From Mimachlamys varia (Eukaryota; Mollusca; Bivalvia; Pectinida; Pectinidae), in contig OX392529.1 in NCBI GenBank assembly GCA_947623455.1, positions 59,911,186 through 59,975,185 on the forward strand: 64,000 bases of DNA, read 5' to 3'. A program made the translations under genes and the position numbers. This document shows positions 1-11,462 of the stretch, in pieces (the stretch's first letter is position 1; every line of letters begins with the position of its first letter). Under the pieces are notes generated by a model, which searched no databases, was not told the DNA's origin, and saw only the letters and a program-made list of their open reading frames with translations.

Positions 1-232
1 CTTTTTGGTGACGAAATGATTAAACGGACAAATGCGATTATGCTAGCTTTGTCGCCTCAAAAAATCGCTGTCAAGATTCTGACAGTAGTAATTTGATTGG
101 CTAATGCAAAAGGTCATCGGGACATGACCCCCTATGGGATTATCTCATATCTTAACGCAGCAGAGAGGAATTTACGGAATGGCGCAGAGTTCAAGATATG
201 ATTTTAATCAGATTGCAAATATTGATAAAATG
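1..232 (+). repeat. Repeat X, copy 1 (cut by window start)
   Basis: Begins inside the repeat with a block containing TGACGAAATGA, then GCTTTGTCGCCTC, and ends at a block containing TTTTAATCAGATTGC. The same block order is at 37185-37562 (fullest copy) and at 10138-10500. No coding potential. It looks like a non-autonomous mobile repeat; its class is not known to me. Confidence 0.75.
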
Positions 233-522
233 GAGTTTACTTCTCACCAAAATGATATACCAATTTTCAGTTTAAAATGTGAAAATAATCTAAATTGAAT
301 TAAATTAAAATGTTATGCTTATCAAAATTGATTAGATTATTTATGGTGGGTTGGAACAGAGTAAACAGTACATCAACCTGCGAGAGGTCTGCAAAAAAGC
401 TTTAAAAGAAATGGGCTGATATGCAGTCCGGTGTTAGGAAACATATCGGCAAATAACAGATTCTGGGAATGACGGGAGGCGGGCCAACTCCTAAGCCTCC
501 GACATCCATTGAGGACACTCCG

Positions 523-830
523 TGTTACAAGGATCTGACATCATCCCATAAGAGGTCACGTTTAGATGACCTTTGTCGCCTCTTCAAGATATAATTTTAT
601 CAGATTGTACTTTCAGAATCTTGAAAGTGAATTTTTTAGGCGACAAAGCTTCCACAATCGCATTTGTCCGTTTAGTCATTTCGTCAACAAAAATTCATTG
701 TGAAATATGTGACGAAATGACTTGCTGCAAGAAGACAGGTCATTGGAAAATTATTTTTGTGTTAAGTAAAGAGGCGACAAGGTCATCTGAACGTGACGTG
801 ACCGTTTATGGGATGTGGTCGGGGCCTTGT
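523..830 (-). repeat. Repeat X, degenerate foldback copy
   Basis: Bases 523-582 carry the other end of repeat X in plus orientation (ACAAGGATCTGACATC, then GACCTTTGTCGCCTCTT). Bases 583-830 carry most of the repeat in minus orientation, including GTCATTTCGTC and, near 825, the inverted counterpart of the outer end. The open frames here (for example 573-983) only read through the repeat and show no protein family. Confidence 0.65.
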
Positions 831-2076
831 AAAACGGAGCGAGAACAGATTGCACCCTCTGCTAATGCAAGTAGCAATGCTATCACATATTTTTCTGACA
901 ATATTTTCATACATCTTATTCACCAGGTTAAAAGATTTATTCATCCTGACGAAAAAACACTTTCAATTTTTCTCAATTATTAAAAATGTTATGATACTTT
1001 AAAGTTGCAGAAAATCACTGTTACCATATTATTTCTTTTTCTTTTTCAGCAGAAAAAGCAACCTTACCCATATAACTTTTTTTATTAATCGAGATACTCT
1101 CATTATTCTTTTACTGTTTAGCACTGGATTAGCTTTAAGATCATATAAAGAAAGCAAAATTTCATCGAAAGTTTCTTTGATAAAAATGTGTTTGTTTAGG
1201 TTTGTGTTTCAATGACATTGGCTGTTAATAGGACTGAACCAAAACCAAGCCAAACTAAAATTTATCAACTATAATTTCCTGATAATTTTTTTAATTGGCT
1301 TTTGTGCAATACTGAATACGGTCATATAAAAACAGATCTGCATGAACATTAAACAAGGATGTTTGGCATGCATCCCCTTCAGGAAATACTAAGACATGAT
1401 CATTACAACATGTCCCGTTTGCATTATTAAAAGTGATTTGGCCAATAAAAAATGTATATATCAAGTATCCCAACCTACTCTATATTTTACTGCTTATAAA
1501 AAGCAACCAAATACAATGCGCTTCCTTCCTGTTCTGGTAGTCTGACCTTGTTCTTTTCAACCCAATAGCCACTGAAATGTGTGGAATGTATTGTAAAATT
1601 AATTTGAAACAATTTACAAAAAGAATATATTATTTACCTACCAAACTACCTGAATTTTTTCAGGCATGTTACCAAAAATGTACAAACTTTTCCTTTTTGC
1701 CTTTCTTTTCTCCATCATTTTATACACATGATACGTAACGTAGTTGTTGTACCCAGGGTTGTCATGATCACATGAAATTTTATTATACCCCTACCAAATT
1801 CTGAAAATTCTAATTAGTAAACAACCGATCAGAATGCAAAACTTCCAAATAGGGTAACAAATGCATTGATCAGAAAAACATGATTTCAACATTTTGATAA
1901 TCTCACTTGTTGATATTATCTCTTCAATTCGATTCAAAGCAAGGTCATTAAAAAAAAAACAGCCATCCAGTCATGGAGATCTGAAAAATGCAATTATAAC
2001 ATGTGTAAGTTTTATACCAAACAAGAAATACACGTAATTGTATGTCTCGCCTTTCCCGCTTTGCCAATAAATTTAA
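831..2076. other. Intergenic, no gene seen
   Basis: AT-rich sequence with short chance reading frames. I see no splice-consistent exons, RNA gene or clear repeat. It ends at the 8-bp target duplication of the hAT element. Confidence 0.5.
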
Positions 2077-5000
2077 GTCCCAACTAGTGGTGGATCAATA
2101 TATCGATAAACCGGTATATATCGGTATAAAAGGTCCTTTCGGTATATCGATACACAACGTCGGCTGTATCGATACACTGCACGTTTCTGAAAAGTTACTT
2201 TCACTTTGCGTGTAGGTCGCCAAAACGTTTGTAACACACGTCTCTTGAAGCGTCTGTGTGACCGTGACGCACGAAAACGTTAACAACATGCCACCAGCGA
2301 AATCAAAGGTGTGGGCATACTTCAAAAAGATAAGCAATGATGTTGCGAGCTGTGACATTTGCAAGCTCAATGTGGCCACTTCAAGGGGAACTACAAATTT
2401 AAGTACCCACCTAATAAGACATCATAACATTAATGTTGCTGGGAAAGGTGGTGGGTCGTCTGACCCCATGTCTACGGCCGCGGCGTCAGCCTCCCGCTCT
2501 GACTCAGGTAAGATATCGTCAATTAATTGATGCAAATATTATTTTACAAAATTTGATGAGAGAAATCGGCGTTTATTTTAATTGACATTATTCAATTTTG
2601 ACTTAAAATGTAGTTTAAAGATAATACAATGCCCCTATGGCGTCCGTGTATCATGGTCTGTCTAATGCTACGGCTACAGTAGGTAGGGCCTAGCGGATTC
2701 GCTTTTGAAAAAAAAATACACTTTGTACCTTTTTACGAGGTCTGCCTAGTGCCTTTTAGTGAATATGTACAGATTTAATTCATATATAACCTGGAAATTA
2801 ATACTTTGAATTGAAGACATTCAAGTATTAAATATGCAGATAGCCAGATACTGTACTAGTACTCAGTACTACTAGTATTGTATATTACTAGATCTACAGA
2901 CATATTTCAGTTTAAATTCATATATATTGCATGTATACTGTAATTGTACATGGCATGGAAAATAAAAACAATCTAGACAATAACTTATTAAATATCATTA
3001 AATATTTAAATAAATAAATACTTCATATTTAACTTTTTATTTACAAAGTAAATAAATGCTGCTTTTTTTTAAATATTCAATATAATATATGATCAACAAA
3101 TAAAACAATATATGTATTTCTTTGCAGCTGGCAGCAAATTCAGCATTGATATAAAAAGTCAAAATCCCTGGAGCCTGTCCAGATCTGTACAAATGCCAAA
3201 GGCCAAATCAAATGACATCACAAATGCAATATTAAATTACATCATACATGATCTCCGCCCCTACTCTACGATTGAGAGTCCCGCATTCAGGTATGTTGTA
3301 GACGTAACATGCAATGTTTCATGTTTTAAAAATCATGTTTGTTTTGTGTGGCCAAAAACAAAATAGATTGATAACTTATGATAAGTGTCTCACTGAGTCT
3401 GTACTCTGTACTGTAGGCTGGATAGTGGATAGTGGATTACATTTCATGAGGCAACACTATTGTTTATGTCTTAAATTACGTTAGATCACATTTCCCCCAA
3501 AAAACTGAAATAAATAAAATATTTGGAATGACGTTAATGAACTAGTTAATTAATTTTAAATGTTTATTTATTTCAGGACACTATTGCAGACTCTGGATAA
3601 CAGATACAGGGCTCCTAATCGCCACACTGTCAGTGACACATTGATACCTGCAGTGCTACAACAGGAGAAGGAGAAGCTGTTTTTGGAGTTGTCGCAGGCA
3701 AAAGGGGTTGCACTGACGTCCGATGCCTGGACTTCTCGTGCTACAGAGTCTTACATCACAATCACATGCCACTTTGTTAGAGACTGGGAGCTCAAGTCAA
3801 AGGTGTTGCAAACGGATAACTTTTCAGGGAGTCACACAGGAGAGAATGTAGGTATTGAACTAAAATCTGCTATGGAAAAATGGGGAATTAAGGACAAAGT
3901 AAAAGTTATCACTGTGGACAATGCTTCAAACATGGGAATCGCCATTCAGGTATCAGGGGCAGATTTGAAGCTGGGATGTTTCGCCCACACACTGAACCTA
4001 GCTTCAAACAAGGCACTTGACATTCCATCTCTTCGAAATACTCTTGGCAAAGTAAGGTCTGTTGTATCCTTCTTCCACAAAAGTAATATCGCCACAGAAT
4101 TACTCAAGAAAAACCAAGTTGGCCTGGGATTAGAGAAACACGGACTCATCATAGACTGTAAAACCCGGTGGAATTCGACATACCAAATGCTCAAACGTTT
4201 CCTAGAGCAGCGGCCTGCAATCCTAGCAACATTACTGGATGTCAAGATCAAGCAAAATGTCAAAGCTAAAGCTGTCAGCGAAATGGCGGACTCAGAAATC
4301 ACCACATGTGATGAGTTTGTCGTACACATGAAGGTCCTACTAGACATAACTACGTGGATGTGTGCTGAAAAAGTTCAACAGCAGGTCTCATAATTGTGCT
4401 GTTAAACAAATTAAAGCAACTGTTTACACCTGAACAGAATGACTCCAATTTTGTGAAATCTCTGAAGACAGCAATAGGCAAGAACTTGAGTGGCTGATAC
4501 ACAGAGGAAAAGTTAATAAAGTTTCTTGAGGAGGCATCAATCCTCGACCCAAGAACAAAGGGCAAACCATGCATAACAGCCGAGGCATGGGTAAGAGTCA
4601 CCGAGCATGTTACCGGTGTGATGCTGGCGAGTGCTGCAACTGTACGGGTTAAGCAAGAGAAAGATGACACTAGGCCTACACTTCCAGTACTACCTGCACT
4701 TCCAGATATGGGATTAGATGAAAACAATGTAAGCAAACCATTAATTTGTAAACATAAATGACATAATATGATATGCCATCAATTATTTTAATTCAAACAG
4801 TTGAATTTGAACTTAAAACTTAAAGACAACCATTTTTATTATCAGTATAAGCTTAACAGTATTTATGAATAGCTTACCAGTTTACCACTTGAATATATAT
4901 ATATATGATATATTTATTAATTTATTAAATTAATACTCTTATTAGAATATTAGTAAGTTATAGTATCATCTTATATGATTAGATATCACTATCATATACA

Positions 5001-5805
5001 AATGTTGTCTTTGTGAAATTATAGTGAACAACTAAATAAATATGCATGATATTTTTTGTCTTCAAAGGCTGTTGAAGATGTGCTGTCCCTTGCTCCTAAG
5101 AGTCCTGACAAGAAGAAGAAAAAATCAGTCTTGTCCGAGTTGTTTGATGATGATGTGCTAGTGATGGGGGAAACCGCACCGTTAACAGTCTCCGAGCAGG
5201 CTGAAAAGGAAGTTACACTATACAGGGAAGCACCTAACTTACAGATGGACGACAATCCTCTACAATTTTGGAAAAATAATAGTTATCGATTTCCAAATTT
5301 GGCCATGTTAGCTCAACAGTATATGTGTGTGCAAGCAACTTCAGTTGCCTCAGAGCGTGTTTTCAGTACGACGGGGGACATTGTTTCAGCAACTAGGGCA
5401 TGCCTGAAAACTGAACAAGTAGACGCCCTTGTGTTCTTAAAAAAGAACATGGAGTTTCAGTTTCACAAGTAAAATGAAAAAATGATGACCATGCACAATG
5501 CACACTTGACGTTGTTGATTTTATTGACTCAATAAATAATCTAGTCACTCTGACCAAGTACTCTTTATTAATTTTAAAAATCATACAATTATGTAGATTT
5601 ACATAAGTAATTGATGAAATCAATGATATACATAATGCATATTGTCAAACATTTGACCAAAGGACTCCGAAACCAATAATGTACGACTATACGTACAGAT
5701 TTAAAGCAATGATCAATACAGCAATACGTATTGTGTATTGAAACCCAGTTAACCAATACGTATTGTATTGAAAAAATCTGATCAATACCCAGCACTAGTC
5801 CCAAC
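2077..5805 (+). mobile_element. Complete hAT (ZBED-type) DNA transposon with TSDs
   Basis: The element proper is 2085-5797, 3713 bp. It is flanked by a perfect 8-bp target duplication, GTCCCAAC, at 2077-2084 and 5798-5805. The left end begins TAGTGGTGGATCAATA; the right end, read inward on the minus strand, begins TAGTGCTGGGTATTGATC. Both fit the hAT end pattern (TAGNGNTGG), and an 8-bp duplication is the rule for hAT. The right subterminal part (5715-5775) repeats CAATACGTATTG; the left has several TATCGATA-like motifs. Such subterminal motifs often bind the transposase's BED finger, which is inference here. The element encloses the four-exon transposase gene at 2288-5472. Confidence 0.92.
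2288..5472 (+). pseudogene. hAT transposase, BED finger plus dimerisation domain, lightly damaged
   Basis: Four exons: 2288-2507, 3128-3290, 3577-4728 and 5068-5472, with donors GTAAGA, GTATGT and GTAAGC. Phases match at all junctions. Start ATG is 2288 (AACATGCC); an upstream in-frame start at 2258 is possible. Exon 1 holds a BED zinc finger (C22, C25, H41, H45/46, aromatic W9/Y11/F12). Exon 3 holds the RNase-H-like core (SDAWTSR, TVDNASNMG, CFAHTLNL, TRWNSTY). Exon 4 holds the hAT C-terminal dimerisation domain (PLQFWKNN, ATSVASERVFS). Damage: a frameshift near 4380-4395, after which the frame continues as LIIVLLNKLKQLF, and an in-frame TGA at 4495-4497. A host ZBED-like gene is the alternative, but the TIRs and TSD enclosing it argue for the mobile element's own transposase. 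Confidence 0.9.
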
Positions 5806-5879
5806 GTAAATATTAGTATGACAAAATACATACAGCAAGATTATATCTGTAACATAGCCAAGTTTTAATTTAATTACAT

Positions 5880-6260
5880 ATCCGTCACACTATAAAAAGT
5901 GGACTTTAACGCAAATTCTCAAAATTCCCATGTTTTTGACCCAAAACAGCAAAACCTGAATATAAATTTCCTTCAAATTTCACTAAGATGTTCAGTATGA
6001 TGATGTTAGTAAAAACATAAAGTTTCCAATTCAATCGGATGTCTGTAACAATATAAAAAGTGGACTTTAAAGCAAATTCTCAAAATTCCCATGTTTTGCC
6101 ACAAAACACCAAAACCTGGTTTGAACAATGTGACCAATTTTCAATTAAATTGGATAATTATAACACTGTTAAAAGTGGACTTTAACGCAAATTTTGACGC
6201 CGCCGTCGCCGTCGCCGCCGCCGGCAAAGTAACACCTAAATCTCGCTTTCTCGACTATCG
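5880..6260. repeat. Degenerate tandem repeat ending in a GCC/GTC-rich tract
   Basis: The motif AAAAAGTGGACTTTAA with AACGCAAATTCTCAAAATTC recurs near 5895, 6055 and 6170 at uneven spacing of about 115-160 bp. It ends with a GC-rich triplet tract at about 6196-6227 (GCC and GTC units), unusual in this AT-rich window, followed by the hairpin TCTCGACTATCGTCGAG near 6249. No coding signal. Confidence 0.7.
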
Positions 6261-7660
6261 TCGAGGCTAGACAAAAACATCAATAGAATCAGCCAATTAT
6301 GTAATATTCAAATAGAACATGTAGGATAATAATACTAATAACTATTATACATACATTATTTGTATTTTCAGTAAGGTACAAAAGCAATTTTATGAGAAAA
6401 AGAACCACTGTTTCGAGTAAGGGGTCCGGCTCATTTCAGAAGAGAAGTTGCGGTAGTAATAAATGACAAAATTTCCAAAAAATCAAGGGGCTCTCAAAAA
6501 GTATTTTTAGGGGCTATTGGCTGCTGGGTCTCTGCATAGTTGCCTCCCTGATAATACTATGAAACTTGCAAACAAGCAAGCTAAACATGATGCAAACAAG
6601 CTGATTTTATACATTTGTACATAACAACAATTACAATTATGAAAATATAACAACAAACTGATATTTTACGATTGCCTGAAAACCCCAGTCGATAACTGTT
6701 TTGTTATACCCCTTAGCTGTGACGTCATGACTTGTTGCACTGGTATGATGTCACATCGGGCCAGCAGTATTGTTCAGAAATTTTGGATTCCTAACTTTTG
6801 GCCCCTTGCATCACTGAAGAAACCTAGGAAGACGAAACAGCTGTATGATGCAGTTTAATTCATTTTTTCGGCATACTGTATCTATTACTAAATTTAAGAG
6901 GTGCAGCGTATGTGTGTGTTACGTGATCTTTCAGTCGATTTCAACAGTTCCCTCGGCCCGCTGACTAAACCGTGTGTTGGCTTTTTAACAAGGATTTATT
7001 TTATAGGAGGTATAACAATGCAAAATATAATAAATTTAAAGATGCATGACAAGTCTTCTAAACAAGAATAAAAAAGCAAAATAAATGCGTCATATCTTTG
7101 TTAGTTTCTGCAAAACATTTTGTTTTAATGAAGAACGATGAACTTTTTCAATATATAATAAATGCATTTCTTACAAAGAAATATAGTTTCTGTTTCTTTG
7201 TCTCATCTCCATGTATCCATATATGTGTGATACTGAAGACCACATCTCTTAAAACAGTCAATCATGAATTTCCGCATCAAAATAAGGTAATGATAATAAA
7301 ATTGAAAGTAGTCCTGGATGATCTTCACAAAATCAAACTCACAAATTAACACATTTTCTTTATCAATGTTCATAAAGCACTTTTAAGAGCACATTAACAT
7401 CTAATCAAGTTTTTTTTTCAACTATGATTTGCATGTCACCTTTCTATACTTCCATCAGGTTATATAATTACATCATCATCATCATATTTGACATTGTACC
7501 ATTTTGGAAAACCCGTCACAGTTCCTATTACTCAGCCTTTGTAATTCTTGTCACCGGAAAATTTGTGTTCAATCCTTTTATTTACTTTTTTTCTAAGTGA
7601 GAAGCTGAAATAATCATTCCTATTTGCTGTTAATATAAAAAAAAAGCGATAATCATATAC
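6261..7660. other. Intergenic; one segment shared with 41.7 kb
   Basis: Mostly featureless AT-rich DNA. Bases 6835-6925 (AATTCATTTTTTCGGC, then CTGTATCTATTACTAAATTT) recur at about 41660-41745, where an inverted pair (GCTGTATC / GATACAGC) can form a hairpin. No gene seen. Confidence 0.5.
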
Positions 7661-7925
7661 AAATACTCTAAGCCAGAAGACGCTAGACCCCGAGCTCTCT
7701 GCAAATTCCTCTATACTTTCATCCACAAACTGACGTAACTCCGCCAGTTCACGTCGGATATTACTGACCCATAGAAGGTTGTTTTTGCCTGAAGTCCTTT
7801 CCCAATGAGGCCTGCTTACAGTGACTGCAGTAATACCTTGAATGCGCATAGCTATCCAGTACATCAATACACCTGGGCTGTAGCTCTGTTTGGTGGTCAG
7901 CGATGGTACTGACGACTGTGTAATC
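7661..7925 (-). CDS. Unrecognised open segment, possible exon
   Basis: On the minus strand, after a possible acceptor (ATTACACAG) at about 7920, a frame runs through TIADHQTELQPRCIDV and HSRYYCSHCKQASLG to a stop near 7763. A second frame over the same DNA reads NLLWVSNIRRELAEL. I do not recognise either product. The segment directly adjoins the 3' end of the Penelope-type element, so it may belong to the DNA that element inserted into. Low confidence that it is coding. Confidence 0.15.
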
Positions 7926-7927
7926 TA

Positions 7928-9575
7928 TAAAATAAGAGAATACCGAAGCGTCAACATAATCATAATCCAAACTCAAAATCGATTAAACCAGGGGCAAAAT
8001 TTGAACAAAGGAAAGATTTACATGGAGACCCATGCAAAAGTATAAGAGACTAATACCAGGTGTTCCGGAAGAGTAAGCGTCTTCTGCTTCATCGACGGCA
8101 CCCGCCATGTAAATCTTTGTCACATCCAAGTAAACATCAAGTTCTCAAAATGAGAACCGAGTATCATTGTCAATCACAACAAGTTAACACATTAATGAGC
8201 ATACTCAAAAACGTCCATCTTCATATCACTTAAAGATACAGAATATTTCTCAATGAGACAAAGATGGCGACCATAAAACTTGCCCATAGTACTGATGAAC
8301 CTGTTTGTCAGCAGTCGACGTCGATCATGACAATCCCGATATTTAGAGCAAGCCCTGGAATACCGAATCAACTGCGACATGTAAACACCATAGGTTGAAG
8401 AAGCATGGATGTTACTATCAAGAAATGGAAAGTTTACGATCGGAAAATTGAAATCATCACGTTAATCGTATAGCTTAGTAGTAAGCTGTCCATGTTGGTC
8501 GTAGTTTAAGTAGAGATCGAGGTAAGCAGCTGATGTAGAAGAGTCTGTTGTGTCCTTTAGTTCAAGTTCAGAAGGGTATATACGATCGACGTTTGTCAGC
8601 AAACTTCTTGTTGTTTATAGACACCACATCGTCGATATATCTGAAAGTGAAATTAAAAGATTTGGCAAGGTTTTTGTTACCTGTCCTGATGAACTCCTCC
8701 ACAAATTCAGCCTCGTATGAAAACAAAAACAAGTCAGCTAAGAGTGGGGCACAGTTTGTTCCCATGGGAATGCCAACAGCCTGCTGGAAAATCTTTCCTC
8801 CGAACTCAACAAAAATGTTGTCGACCAGGAATTCAATCATCCGTAATATATCTTCTTCAGTATATTTCCTCTTGGCTTTTGTCGTGTTTTTGACAAAGTA
8901 TGCTCCGAGATAGCTCACTACCATATATTTGGATCGTCGTCCGCCTTTCTTAGAAAAGAAAGCTCTCATAACAAGAGATCGGAGACGTTCCTTCAATTTT
9001 GTATGAGGTATAGTAGTGTACAGGGTGGAAAAATCAAATGTTTTGACCGAAAAGACGTTTTTTAGGAGGGGTTGTTCAAGATTGATCAAAAGATCTTTTG
9101 AGTTTTTCAAAATCCACATCCCATTAATTCCACTTCTGGAGTATACAGTGTCACAATACGACTGAAGCCCTGATTTTATGGTACTAAGAATTGTAGGAAG
9201 AAGTTTTGATAATGGCTTGGTCGAGCAATAAGCAGAGCCAGCGATAAAACGTTGCTTATAAGGATCCTTGTGTAGTTTTGGTATCCAATAAAGACAAGGT
9301 AGGTCAGCATCTTGCTCATTAACTGGTACTTGGAAAGATTGCAATACCGAAGCATGGTTGGACAGTATTTCATCTTTCGAAAAACCGGTCAATGTGTAAG
9401 TAGGGTTACCTTGGTTATCAAGCAGGCCTAGTCCTTTTTGCAAGCAATGAATGCAATAGCGTTTGTAAACAATGATCAAGTTGTTAGATGCTTTGTCTGC
9501 AGACACAACCACATACTTATCATGTAGATCTTTGAGTGTTGCTCGAACATCGGGGTCAAGAAATATCGACTTGTG
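7928..9575 (-). mobile_element. Penelope-type retroelement, 5'-truncated copy 1
   Basis: Reverse transcriptase on the minus strand. The main frame (9512-8568) carries, in order, a VSADKASNN block, DLPCLYWIPKLHK, FDFSTLYTTIPH (first catalytic Asp), GIPMGTNCAPLLADLFLF and FRYIDDVVSINN (YxDD). The frame shifts just after this and resumes at 8380-8192 with SQLIRYSRACSKYR and a C-terminal FYGRHLCLIEKY. These blocks match the Penelope-like RT group. Known full elements are longer, and this copy is cut in RT near 9575. No GIY-YIG endonuclease is visible after RT, which would fit an endonuclease-lacking lineage or a deletion. The 3' end on the minus strand is TATTCTCTTATTTT at about 7928, shared with the other copies. 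An in-frame stop follows the KLYD block near 8473. Confidence 0.75.
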
Positions 9576-9682
9576 TTATAATTTAGTGGGCGGAGCTTAT
9601 ACTGCCTCACTTGACAACATTGTCTGTGTATTAGATTCACATCCCGACATGGTTGTTACCTTGAGAGGGGTGGGTTGAAAAT

Positions 9683-10110
9683 AAAGAACACATGAATGAT
9701 GCCACAAGATTGTTTAATAATATTGGTTTTATTCTAAACGTACCCACAGTGGTACATTATGTTAGGCAAGTGAAAATCTGGAATTGCTGACCGTGCATTA
9801 ACTACTGCCAGCTCAGTGAAATATCGTAGGTGAAAGTGGAGTTCATTTTAAGTCTATCTCGCATCATTTTAAAAATAAATTCGGCCGGAGTAAGTTCCGG
9901 TGAATATGGTGGGAGAAAAAGAAGTTCGACACCCGTTCTCGCTAACATGTTCCTAAAAAGCCTTTCCATAAATAAGAAATGTTCGCAGTATCGAGTGCTG
10001 GAAGGCTCGATGACTCCCGAATGACTTCATTATTGGTGCCGAATGTTTGGTTTGGTATCTATCGTTATGCCTATCGCATGTTTCGTCTAATAAACGTATT
10101 TTGTTTTTTA
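9683..10110 (-). pseudogene. Tc1/IS630-like DDE transposase remnant
   Basis: Minus strand, near 9960-9800: a frame reading FMERLFRNMLARTGVELL, then FLPPYSPELTPAEFIFKMM and a stop near 9797. The LPPYSPxLxPxE block, with its final acidic residue, is the C-terminal catalytic signature of Tc1/mariner and IS630-type transposases. Upstream another frame (10140-10020) reads TGEVPVKTVKNKIRLLDE, which may be the N-terminal side after frameshifts. No TIRs found. It adjoins repeat X at 10138, which could have disrupted it. Confidence 0.5.
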
Positions 10111-10137
10111 CAGTTTTAACGGGCACTTCCCCAGTGT

Positions 10138-10500
10138 CCAATCTGATTAAAATCATATCTTGAACTCCGCGCCATTCCGTAAACACCTCTCTGCTGCGTT
10201 AAGATCTGAGATAATCCCATAGGGGGTCATGTCCCGCTGATCTTTTGCATTAGCCAATCAAATTACTACTGTCAGAATCTTGACAGCGGAGTTTTGAGGC
10301 GACAAAGCTAGTAGTCATTTCGTCACCAAAAAGTTAATGTCATTGCAGGAAGTCATTTCGTCACTTAATTCCACATTAACTTTTTGGTGACGAAATGACA
10401 TGACCCCCTATGGGATTATCTCAGATCTTAACGCAGCAGAGAGGTGTTTACGGAATGGCGCGGAGTTCAAGATAATTATGATTTTAATCAGATTGCATGT
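10138..10500. repeat. Repeat X, head-to-head palindromic copy
   Basis: Bases 10138-10345 are repeat X on the minus strand; 10383-10500 are its end block on the plus strand. Both outer edges carry AATCTGATTAAAATCAT or its complement, and TTTGGTGACGAAATGAC pairs with GTCATTTCGTCACCAAA around the centre. The whole would fold into one hairpin with stems of about 110 bp, interrupted on one side by about 90 bp. Confidence 0.7.
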
Positions 10501-10794
10501 ACGAATAAGCCTTCTTGGGATAGAAGATAGATCAGTTGCCGACACACTAAAATGGTACCCTAACCATTGTTAGAGACTGGTATGTCTTGGCCTGGGGACG
10601 GAACCCATAGCCTTCATCACGAACGCTCAAGTAAAGGCCAAACGCGAGGAGTATGTTGTCAAGGGAAACATTAGGAAGGAGAAGAATGGAAAAGATAATA
10701 TCCGAAATGTAGTCGCCTCTTGTGATCATGCAATGGGGCAGCAGGTACAATTCTTCGAGAAATATTCTGTATCTTTGTGTGATATGAAGTAAAA

Positions 10795-11462
10795 TAAGAG
10801 AATACCGAAGCGTCAACATAATCATAATCCAAACTCAAAATCGATTAAACCAGGGGCAAAATTTGAACAAAGGAAAGACTTGCATGGAGACCCTTGCAAA
10901 AGTACAAGAGACTAATACCAGGTGTTCCGGAAGAGTAAGCGTCTTCTGCTTCATCGACGACACCCGCCATGTAAATCTTTTGTCACATCCAAGTAAATAT
11001 CAAGTTCTCAAAATGAGAACTGAGTATCATTGTCAATCACAACAAGTAAACACACTAATGAGCATACTCAAAAACGTCCATCTTCATATCGCTTAAAGAT
11101 ACAGAATATTTCTCAATGAGACAAAGATGGCGACCATAAAACTTGCCCATAGTACTGATCAACCTGCATCTCTCGAAGATCGACGTTTTTGAGTTTGCTT
11201 GTTGGTGTGTTTACTTGTTGTACAATGACAATGATGACTCGGTTCTCATTTTCAGGATTGACCAAGATTTACATGGCGGGTGTCGTCGATGAAGCAGAAG
11301 ACGCTTACTCTTCCGGAACAACTGGTCTTATTCTCTTGTGCTTTTACGAAAGTCTCCATGTAAATCTTTCCTTTGTTCCTATTTTGCCCCTAGTTTAATC
11401 GATTTTGAGTTCGGATTATGGTTTTGTTGACACTTTGGTATTCTCTGATTTTCCCCCCTACC
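10795..11462. repeat. Two Penelope-type 3' ends fused head to head
   Basis: Bases 10795-11165 match the 3' untranslated end of the element at 7928-8290 on the minus strand. Bases 11179-11462 are another copy of the same 3' end on the plus strand. Both outer edges are the element terminus (AAAATAAGAGAATACC and its complement). The result is an inverted repeat with its centre at about 11170. Both arms include the CTTCTGCTTCATCGA block that is deleted from the copy at 40.3 kb. Small open frames here are non-coding. Confidence 0.75.

Noticed and set aside
8041..8110. Hammerhead ribozyme in the Penelope-type 3' region
   Set aside because: Such elements can carry hammerheads, but here CGATGAAG does not fit the CUGAUGA core and no matching GAAA strand is found.
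8568..8913. Plus-strand ORF opposite the Penelope-type RT
   Set aside because: Shadow of the RT frame; the same shadow appears opposite copy 2 at 40587-40949.
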